Shown here one piece after another: positions 4,935 through 11,177 of a stretch of 11,177 nucleotides of DNA (within the stretch, counting starts at the first letter, position 1; each line of letters starts with the position of its first letter). A program made the position numbers and the translations under genes. Under the pieces are notes generated by a model. The model saw nothing but the letters and a program-made list of their open reading frames with translations. It was not told where the DNA came from and searched no databases. The DNA comes from CAYVBJ01 sp964415185. Lineage in GTDB: Bacteria > Bacteroidota > Rhodothermia > Balneolales > Balneolaceae. Location of the stretch: assembly GCA_964415185.1 (NCBI GenBank), contig CAYPZI010000095.1, forward strand, positions 1-11,177. Reading direction: 5' to 3'.

Positions 4935-6497
4935 ATGGGAAGAAGGTATTTATCCAATATAGATAACAGAATCAAGAAAATTGATTTAAATAAATTTGAG
5001 CGTGCTCTATTTATTCTACACGACCAGTTGAATTTGTCGGCCTGGCCGGATAAGTACAAGGATGGAAATACAGTTCTCATTTTCATGGAGTCGGCAAAAA
5101 AGGGAGGGGAAATACCTCATCATAAGCAGAAAGCGGTGTATGTTGTCAGTTCAATGCGTCATTTTGCAATTCAGTGTCATGAAAATGGATTCCCCGTGTT
5201 CTATCATTCTACAAAGGGACATTTTGATGATGGCCTTGAAGAATTGTTCGGGGATTTCAAAGGCGAGCTTATATATATGAAACCCTCGGAATGGGATACA
5301 CGGGAGCGGCTTCGAAGTCTGAGTAGTAAATATGAAAGCAGGATGATTGAAATTGATAACAGCTTCTTTATGGCTGATCCTGAAAAGTGGAAAGGGAAAA
5401 TAGCTCCCGGATACAGATTGGAATATTTTTACCGTGAAATAAGGCGGCAAACCGGTTACCTGATGGACGGAGATGAGCCGGAAGGAGGGGATTGGAATTA
5501 TGACGAGAAAAACAGGAAACCTGCAACTGAAGACCTGAACCTTCCCGGCATTCCGGAATTCAGTCCGGATGAGATAACACTTGAAGTCATGGATATGATT
5601 GAAGAGATATTTCCGGAATCGTTTGGCAGGCTGGATCATTTCAAATACGCCGTTACCCGAAAACAGGCACTGACCTTGCTTGATGATTTCGTTTCAAACC
5701 GACTTGCCTGTTTTGGCCCGTATGAAGATGCCCTGCTTGCCGGTAATCATACATTATATCATTCACAGCTTTCCATATATATGAATAACGGACTTCTTTT
5801 ACCGGCCGAAGTTTGTGAAAAGGCCATTGACGCCTATCGGAACAGAAATGATATCCCGATAAATTCAATTGAAGGATTTATCCGTCAGGTTATAGGCTGG
5901 CGGGAATTTATACGAATTTACTATGAGGCGATGATGCCGGATGTAAGGAATGCCAATCATTTCGGATTTGAAAAAAAGCTCCCCCGGATGTACTGGACTG
6001 GTGAAACCGGGTTGAAATGCATGCAGGAGGCGTTGAAACCGGTTATAGACGTTGGATATGCCCATCATATTCAGCGCCTGATGATACTAAGCAATTTCAG
6101 TAATCTAACCGAGACAGATCCCGGTGAATTAAACCGGTGGTTTTGGTTTGCGTTCACGGATGCCTATGAATGGGTTGAGCTTCCAAATGTTTTGGGAATG
6201 AGCACATTTGCGGATGGGGGAGTTCTTGCATCCAAACCCTATGTTTCAAGTGGAAATTATATTAACAAGATGAGCAATTACTGCAAATCGTGTAAATACA
6301 GCGTAACAAAAAAGACAGGTAAGCAAGCTTGTCCGTTTAATTACCTTTACTGGAATTTTGTAAACAATCAGAGGGATACACTTGAAAAAACAGGCAGGTC
6401 AAATTTCATACTTACCAATTATGAAAAAAAGGGGGTGAATGAGAAAAAGGCAATTACATCATCTTCAGTAAATTTTTTGGGTTCTCTGGAGCGATAA
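4935..6497 (+). CDS. Iron-sulfur bacterial cryptochrome/photolyase (PhrB / FeS-BCP type)
   Basis: This 520-residue protein belongs to the 'deoxyribodipyrimidine photolyase-related' family. It uses light and FAD to repair UV-damaged DNA, by family precedent mainly (6-4) photoproducts. The N-terminal alpha/beta antenna domain begins around residue 22 (ALFILHDQLNLSAW). The helical FAD domain carries GFIRQVIGWREFIR at 314-327 and an adjacent His pair, AHHIQRLMIL (H377, H378). Four cysteines, C362, C450, C453 and C466, have the same spacing (88, 3, 13) as the [4Fe-4S] ligands recalled for Agrobacterium PhrB (C350, C438, C441, C454). The His pair shows the same 12-residue offset from PhrB His365/His366. 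No later ATG would preserve the antenna domain. The ribosome site is weak (GAGA). A weak promoter-like pair, TTGAAT (4844-4849) and TATCTT (4868-4873), lies upstream. The gene appears intact and monocistronic. Confidence 0.95.
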   Translation: MGRRYLSNIDNRIKKIDLNKFERALFILHDQLNLSAWPDKYKDGNTVLIFMESAKKGGEIPHHKQKAVYVVSSMRHFAIQCHENGFPVFYHSTKGHFDDGLEELFGDFKGELIYMKPSEWDTRERLRSLSSKYESRMIEIDNSFFMADPEKWKGKIAPGYRLEYFYREIRRQTGYLMDGDEPEGGDWNYDEKNRKPATEDLNLPGIPEFSPDEITLEVMDMIEEIFPESFGRLDHFKYAVTRKQALTLLDDFVSNRLACFGPYEDALLAGNHTLYHSQLSIYMNNGLLLPAEVCEKAIDAYRNRNDIPINSIEGFIRQVIGWREFIRIYYEAMMPDVRNANHFGFEKKLPRMYWTGETGLKCMQEALKPVIDVGYAHHIQRLMILSNFSNLTETDPGELNRWFWFAFTDAYEWVELPNVLGMSTFADGGVLASKPYVSSGNYINKMSNYCKSCKYSVTKKTGKQACPFNYLYWNFVNNQRDTLEKTGRSNFILTNYEKKGVNEKKAITSSSVNFLGSLER

Positions 6498-6542
6498 CCC
6501 AAGTTGTATAGAAAAAACATGACAATTATTGTATTTATTCAT

Positions 6543-6576
6543 TTGAGATATGTATGTATCAAATAATATATTTTTG
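6543..6576 (+). promoter_or_regulatory. Candidate promoter of the susC-susD operon
   Basis: TTGAGA (6543-6548) and TATATT (6567-6572) are separated by 18 bp, each one base from the sigma-70 consensus. The same spot contains TATTTTTG (6569-6576), a full match to the Bacteroidota -7 element TAnnTTTG. The nearest upstream TTTG (6542-6545) is 23 bp away rather than the usual 19-21. Either reading places transcription start near 6580 and gives a leader of about 370 bp. In AT-rich sequence such matches can arise by chance. Confidence 0.4.
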
Positions 6577-6631
6577 TTAAAAAGAGGCACATCACGCAGA
6601 ATTAATTTTACCCTGAAAGAAATTTTATAAA

Positions 6632-6647
6632 TTGGAAGCGTTTCCAA
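6632..6647. promoter_or_regulatory. LacI-family-type operator palindrome
   Basis: TTGGAAGCGTTTCCAA is symmetric at 14 of 16 positions around a central CG, the signature of LacI/GalR-family operators (general form TGnAAnCGnTTnCA). It stands out in AT-rich surroundings and lies between the candidate promoter and the SusC gene. A LacI-family sugar regulator encoded elsewhere could block or gate transcription of this uptake operon. No such regulator gene is in the window. Confidence 0.6.
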
Positions 6648-6706
6648 ATGATATTTAAATAGAATAGATGTTTTCTATGATCATCATAAATTTAAGTAAT
6701 TGTTTG

Positions 6707-6742
6707 ATTTTTGTAATTAATAATTAATTAAATTACAAAAAT
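6707..6742. repeat. 12-bp perfect inverted repeat, AT-only except one pair
   Basis: ATTTTTGTAATT (6707-6718) and AATTACAAAAAT (6731-6742) are exact reverse complements with a 12-nt AT loop. Each arm has a single G or C. The stem is weak as RNA and is not followed by a T tract, so it is more likely a DNA-binding site or a chance feature of AT-rich sequence than a terminator. Confidence 0.4.
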
Positions 6743-6934
6743 TAATTAAAAATATTATGTGAAATAGGAAATTACTTGTATTCATTAAGTCATTAATAAG
6801 TGGAAATAAATATTTTGTTAATTATTTTTAAATGTGAAAGGGCTTTTTTATTATTCTTACATAGTAACTTAGAAGTAATGTGATTTCTTATCAGGGGATC
6901 ATTTTACTACAGCACCAACAATCAACATAAGATT

Positions 6935-6940
6935 AGAGGA
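6935..6940 (+). promoter_or_regulatory. Ribosome binding site that decides the SusC start
   Basis: AGAGGA lies 8 bp before the ATG at 6949. The internal ATGs at 7021 and 7030, which would give a more conventional signal peptide, have only a GGA directly abutting the first of them. The upstream start is therefore preferred. Confidence 0.65.
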
Positions 6941-6948
6941 ATCATAAT

Positions 6949-9900
6949 ATGAATGGACATAAGCTACGGAAGAGTGCGCTCTTCTCTCCATATGTATTAT
7001 TCCGTTTTAACAAAGATGGAATGAGTAATATGATAAAGAACGCAATCAAATCCTTTCTTACCCTGCTGATAATTGCAGGAATAAGTTTTGGAACAGCAAT
7101 TGCTCAAGACCGTGTTGAAGTATCAGGAACTGTTACAGACGCTTCTGATGGATCACCACTGCCCGGGGTAAATATCACGGTAAAAGGAATGCCAAGTGTA
7201 GGTACAACAACCAATCTTGACGGTGAATATACACTTGATGTCCCGGCCGACCGGAATGTATTGATATATTCATTTATCGGTTTTGTACGACAGGAAATTG
7301 AAATTAACGGTCGTTCAGTAATCGATGTGGAATTGGCACCTGATGTACAACTCCTGGAAGATGTTGTAGTCGTCGGGTACGGCACACAGGATAAAAAAGA
7401 GATCACAAGCTCTGTAGCAAATGTTCAGGCTGAAGATTTTAACAAAGGTAATATTCAGGACAGCCAGCAGCTACTGCAGGGTAAGGTTTCGGGACTTCAA
7501 ATTACACGCCCCGGCGGTGACCCCAATGCAGGTTTCAATATTCGCTTGCGGGGCCTTTCTTCTATTGGTGCCAATACCGAGCCGCTTGTGGTTATTGACG
7601 GTGTGATCGGTGCCGATTTTGACACGGTTGACCCTAACGATATCGAATCTATCGATGTACTAAAAGATGCATCTGCATCAGCTATTTACGGTACAAGGGG
7701 TTCTAACGGCGTGATTTTAATTACTACCAAAAAAGGTGGTGCAGCAGGCGCTGATAAGCCGGTGTCTGTTTCATATAATGCACAGTTTACAACGAACTTT
7801 ATTGAGAATCAGCTCGATGTGCTTACTGCCGATGAGTTCAGAGGCTTTCTTGACAGAAGGCAGGAGTTTTTGAACAGCCAGCTCGAACCGGGCGATGACC
7901 CTGCTGATCTGTCTACGTTTGATGACGGAGCAAGCACCGACTGGTTTGACCTTGTTTCACAGAACGGGTTTACTCAGGTGCACAACCTCAGTATAGCAGG
8001 CGGTAATGCAACTACCAGTTACCGGATTTCAGGTAACTTTCGCCAGGTTGACGGTGTTCAAAAAACGACAGGTAATGAACAGGTGAATGGCCGTTTGAAC
8101 CTGACCCACAGAGCGCTTAGCGACAGGCTGACACTCACCGGTTCTATTTCTATTGTGAACCGTGATGAGCAAAGAGGATTCGGAGAGGTATTCCGGTATG
8201 CGGCTGCCTTTAACCCGACTTCACCTGTATTTGATTCTGACTCCCCATTCGGAGGCGGATTTACGGAAACCCAGGGTTTTGATATGTTCAACCCGGTCGC
8301 TATCCAGGAACTTTCGGAAAACGTAGCAGAACAAAGAAGAATTCTAACTTCTTTCAGGTCAGCTTATGATTTCAGTGACCAGGTTCCGGGTTTAAGTGCA
8401 GAATTGTTTTATTCTCTTGAAACTTTTAATGAAAGCAATCAACAATTCTTTTCCCGTAACCTGAAATTCAGAGGGTTCGACAGAAACGGCCTTGCAAGAA
8501 CCAATGATTTTAGTAATAAGTCCGAGTTGTTTGAAACAACCGTAAGATATTCCGGTTCCGTAGGAGATTTAAGTCTGGAAGGTGTCGGTGGTTACTCATT
8601 CCAGGAATTTACAGATGAAAACCGGTTTATCGAGGTCGGTGACTTCATTACCGATGGATTTTCATTTAACCGTTTGGATGCTTCAAAAGATATACCAGAC
8701 GGACAGGCTGTGATCTCAAGCTTTTCAAATGTGAACAGATTAATTGCTGCGTTTGGCCGTGTAAACTTTACTTACGACAACACGTACTTCCTTTCCGGAA
8801 GTTACCGGCGTGAAGGTTCAACCCGTTTCGGTTCAAACAACCGCTGGGGTAACTTCTTTGCCATAAGCGGTGGTGTTGAACTAACCAACCTCATTGATAT
8901 TCCGAAAGCGGATAACCTGAAATTGAGGGCAAGTTTTGGACGAACCGGAACTCAGCCGAGCCAAAACGGTCTTGCACAGCTTGTATTTTCTCCGACTGGA
9001 GGCAACTTTCTTGTTGACGGAGAATTTATTCCGGTGTTCGGTCCGGCCAGGAATCCCAACCCTGACTTGAAATGGGAAGTGAAGGAGGAAATCAACCTCG
9101 GGCTTGATTTTGAGTTCTTTGATTCACGCTTGAGTGGTACGATTGATGTGTACCAGGCTGATACCGAAGATGCAATCTTTCCATTCCAGGTACCGGTTCC
9201 GCCAAATATCTTCCCTATTCAGGATGTAAACATCGGGGAACTCAGGAACGAAGGTATCGAAGCATTGCTGTCATTCGATGCTATCAGAAAACAGGATATA
9301 AATTGGACTACAGGATTCACTTTTTCAACATTTGACACTGAATTGCAGTCCCTTTCCAACAGCCAGTTCGACTTTGGTGATGAGCGCTTTATTGCAAATG
9401 TGGGTGCTCCGGGCCTTAATGATACTGAATTGATTCGTGTCAGGGAAGGCAGGTCAATCGGTGAAATATGGGGACCAAAATTCGTCGGTTTTGATGAAAA
9501 CGGAGAATGGTTATTCGAAAATGCTGCCGGTGATGTTGTCGGTTCTGATGAAATCACTCAGGCTGACGGGCAGGTGCTGGGTAATGGCCTACCCGATTTT
9601 GAAATCGGTTGGAATAACACAGTGAATTACAAAGGCTGGGACATGAACATGTTCTGGCGCGGATCATTTGGCCATGACCTCGTAAATTCATTTGCCATAT
9701 TCCAGCAAAATCCGTCCGTATTCCAGCAGAGAAATATTCTTGACAGTTCGCTCGATATATTTGAACTGCAGGAGGCACCTCAATTCTCAAGCCTGTTTGT
9801 TGAAGATGCTTCATTCTTCAAGCTTGACAATATTACACTTGGCTATTCGTTTTCCTTAGGACCGGATGCTCCATTCCGAAGACTCCGGGTTTACGCCTCT

Positions 9901-10086
9901 GGAAATAACTTGTTGGTTATTACCGGGTACGACGGAATTGATCCGGAAGCAAGATTTGCTGATCCGGGCCCGACCGACAACGGAAACTTCGCCGGCCAGC
10001 CTAATTTGCTTGCTCCTGGAATTGAACGGCGGAATGAATGGTTTACTGTTCGACAGGGAACCATCGGTATTAATGTCGACTTTTAA
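6949..10086 (+). CDS. SusC/RagA-family TonB-dependent outer-membrane transporter
   Basis: This 1045-residue protein is complete. A signal peptide core lies at about 35-48, with likely cleavage after A-I-A (52/53). A carboxypeptidase-regulatory-like beta domain follows at about 56-130 (VSGTVTDASDGSPLPGVNI), then the SusC hallmark EDVVVVGYGTQ at 137-146 and the plug domain at about 150-262. The plug includes RLRGLSSIGANTEPLVVIDG and DIESIDVLKDASASAIYGTR with GSNGVILITTKKG. A 22-strand barrel should fill the rest, ending in the terminal aromatic residue (NVDF). It imports oligosaccharides bound by its SusD lid, using TonB energy. The first 24 residues before the second Met form an unusual extension ahead of the normal signal peptide. 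The SusD partner starts 18 bp downstream. A LacI-type operator lies in the long upstream region. The transported glycan is not identifiable. Confidence 0.96.
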   Translation: MNGHKLRKSALFSPYVLFRFNKDGMSNMIKNAIKSFLTLLIIAGISFGTAIAQDRVEVSGTVTDASDGSPLPGVNITVKGMPSVGTTTNLDGEYTLDVPADRNVLIYSFIGFVRQEIEINGRSVIDVELAPDVQLLEDVVVVGYGTQDKKEITSSVANVQAEDFNKGNIQDSQQLLQGKVSGLQITRPGGDPNAGFNIRLRGLSSIGANTEPLVVIDGVIGADFDTVDPNDIESIDVLKDASASAIYGTRGSNGVILITTKKGGAAGADKPVSVSYNAQFTTNFIENQLDVLTADEFRGFLDRRQEFLNSQLEPGDDPADLSTFDDGASTDWFDLVSQNGFTQVHNLSIAGGNATTSYRISGNFRQVDGVQKTTGNEQVNGRLNLTHRALSDRLTLTGSISIVNRDEQRGFGEVFRYAAAFNPTSPVFDSDSPFGGGFTETQGFDMFNPVAIQELSENVAEQRRILTSFRSAYDFSDQVPGLSAELFYSLETFNESNQQFFSRNLKFRGFDRNGLARTNDFSNKSELFETTVRYSGSVGDLSLEGVGGYSFQEFTDENRFIEVGDFITDGFSFNRLDASKDIPDGQAVISSFSNVNRLIAAFGRVNFTYDNTYFLSGSYRREGSTRFGSNNRWGNFFAISGGVELTNLIDIPKADNLKLRASFGRTGTQPSQNGLAQLVFSPTGGNFLVDGEFIPVFGPARNPNPDLKWEVKEEINLGLDFEFFDSRLSGTIDVYQADTEDAIFPFQVPVPPNIFPIQDVNIGELRNEGIEALLSFDAIRKQDINWTTGFTFSTFDTELQSLSNSQFDFGDERFIANVGAPGLNDTELIRVREGRSIGEIWGPKFVGFDENGEWLFENAAGDVVGSDEITQADGQVLGNGLPDFEIGWNNTVNYKGWDMNMFWRGSFGHDLVNSFAIFQQNPSVFQQRNILDSSLDIFELQEAPQFSSLFVEDASFFKLDNITLGYSFSLGPDAPFRRLRVYASGNNLLVITGYDGIDPEARFADPGPTDNGNFAGQPNLLAPGIERRNEWFTVRQGTIGINVDF

Positions 10087-10104
10087 ATCAAACCTCAGAT
10101 CATA

Positions 10105-11177
10105 ATGCATATGAACATTCTAAAAAACAAAATGATTGCAGGTACGGCTATTCTCACATTAATGGTGGGATTTGCCTGTACCGATCTCGATGAACAACTG
10201 CCCAGTGAGTTAACCGCTGATCAGTTCGGACAGTCAGAGACTGAAATTCTTTCCTCTTTAGGTGAAGCATACACAATTCTAAGTGAAGGCGGATCTTGGG
10301 GTAAACATAATGGCCTCTGGTCTATTCATGAAGTATCGTCCGATGAAGCGGTTATCCCCCAGCGGGGCCAGGACTGGTTCGACGGCGGGCTTTGGCTCAG
10401 AATGCACCGGCACACGTTTACCATTGATGAAGGTGCCATCAACGGTGCCTGGAACCTGTTATTTCGAGGAGTAAACACAACCAACCGGCTTATTTTTACT
10501 CTTGAAAGCCTCGTGGAGAGCGGAGGCCTTGACCAGGCAGATGCGGACGATTTCATTGGAGAAATGAGAGCCCTTCGCGCATTTTATTACTTCTGGCTTC
10601 TGGATACCTTTGGCAATGTTCCGATTATTGATGACTTCGAAACAGCACCGGCTAACCCGTCTAACAACAGCAACTTTCAACAGGGAAGAACAGAACTGTT
10701 TAATTTTATTGAAAGTGAATTGCTTGCAACCGCAGATCTTGTCTCGGATGATGTTCGTGGCAGTTTTGGCAGGCTTAACAAGTTTGCTGTTCATGCCCTG
10801 TTAGGTAAGCTTTATCTGAACGCAGAAGTATATACCGGCACCCCGAGATACCAGGATGCGATCGATCAATTTGATATTGTTATCGATTCCGGTGAATTTT
10901 CACTGATGCCTGGTTATTTCTCAAACTTTGCACGGGAAAATTCAAATTCAACGGAAAATATCTTTGTCATTCCCTATGACCGTGATTTCCTTCCCAATTT
11001 TCAGCTTGATCAGATGACCCTGCATTACGGCCAGCAGTTTGAATTTGGCCTGCAGCAGCAGCCATGGAATGGATATGCTTCCTTGCAGGCATTCTATGAA
11101 TCATTTGACGGGGGAGATGTAAGGCAGGATGGAATGCTTGCTGGCCCGAGATTCGATCAAAATGGTGACCCGATTCT
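10105..11177 (+). CDS. SusD/RagB-family glycan-binding lipoprotein (3' truncated by window)
   Basis: The frame is open from the ATG at 10105 to the window end: 357 full codons, compared with a usual family length of about 450-600. An in-frame ATG at 10111 is an equally possible start, and neither has a clear ribosome site. Coupling to the SusC stop 18 bp upstream may drive translation. The signal peptide ends in a lipobox GFAC (Cys25). The N-terminal SusD domain has RALRAFYYFWLLDTFGNVPI at 155-174, the strongest family signature. TPR-like helices follow, with ALLGKLYLNAEVY from residue 231 and YQDAIDQFDIVIDSGEFSL, then ENIFVIPYDRDF. It should sit on the outer surface as the lid of the SusC channel encoded just before it. 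Nothing looks broken. The C-terminal helix and substrate contacts are outside the window. Confidence 0.95.
   Translation, partial: MHMNILKNKMIAGTAILTLMVGFACTDLDEQLPSELTADQFGQSETEILSSLGEAYTILSEGGSWGKHNGLWSIHEVSSDEAVIPQRGQDWFDGGLWLRMHRHTFTIDEGAINGAWNLLFRGVNTTNRLIFTLESLVESGGLDQADADDFIGEMRALRAFYYFWLLDTFGNVPIIDDFETAPANPSNNSNFQQGRTELFNFIESELLATADLVSDDVRGSFGRLNKFAVHALLGKLYLNAEVYTGTPRYQDAIDQFDIVIDSGEFSLMPGYFSNFARENSNSTENIFVIPYDRDFLPNFQLDQMTLHYGQQFEFGLQQQPWNGYASLQAFYESFDGGDVRQDGMLAGPRFDQNGDPI

Larger units (their letters stand above)
6498..6948 (+). other. AT-rich regulatory region upstream of the SusC gene
   Basis: No gene is visible in these 451 bp. They hold a promoter-like pair, a LacI-type operator palindrome and a 12-bp inverted repeat, annotated separately, then about 200 bp of very AT-rich leader ending in a strong ribosome site. 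No convincing GC-rich terminator follows the photolyase gene, so read-through into this region is possible. Confidence 0.6.

Overview
The window looks like chromosome from a member of the Bacteroidota/Balneolota group. A Balneolaceae-type marine or saline bacterium is my best guess. The evidence is two SusC/SusD-type glycan-uptake loci, lipoproteins with Bacteroidota-style signal peptides, an M56 peptidase fused to a TonB C-terminal domain, and short structured intergenic repeats of a kind common in this group. The genus cannot be fixed from sequence alone.

Layout. (1) Positions 1-1302 (+): the C-terminal end of a SusD-like lipoprotein, then a SusE/SusF-like surface lipoprotein with two tandem C-terminal carbohydrate-binding-like modules, closed by a strong intrinsic terminator at 1333-1370. 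(2) Positions 4542-1466 (-): a BlaI/MecI-type repressor, then, after 2 bp, an M56 (BlaR1-like) membrane metalloprotease. The usual penicillin-binding sensor domain of that protease is replaced by a TonB-receptor plug-like segment and a TonB C-terminal domain. After a 621-bp gap full of inverted and direct repeats comes a small lipoprotein that is almost only a TonB C-terminal domain, closely similar to the end of the protease. (3) Positions 4853-4602 (-): an N-terminally truncated Rossmann-type SLOG/LOG ('TIGR00725-like') remnant. (4) Positions 4935-6497 (+): an iron-sulfur bacterial cryptochrome/photolyase of the PhrB type. (5) Positions 6498-6948: an AT-rich regulatory region with a promoter-like pair, a LacI-family-type operator palindrome and a 12-bp inverted repeat. 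(6) Positions 6949-11177 (+): a complete SusC-like TonB-dependent transporter and the first 357 codons of its SusD partner, which runs off the window.

How the parts fit. The two Sus-type loci import oligosaccharides. The left one has a starch/maltodextrin-type SusE/F protein, and the right one appears to be controlled by an unlinked LacI-family regulator. Between them sits a BlaI-M56 signalling pair whose sensor carries TonB and plug-like parts. This suggests, without proof, that it monitors TonB-dependent transport or envelope state rather than beta-lactams. That pair, its TonB-domain lipoprotein paralogue and a palindrome-bearing promoter are the most interesting material in the window. The photolyase is an ordinary but well-supported light-dependent DNA repair gene.
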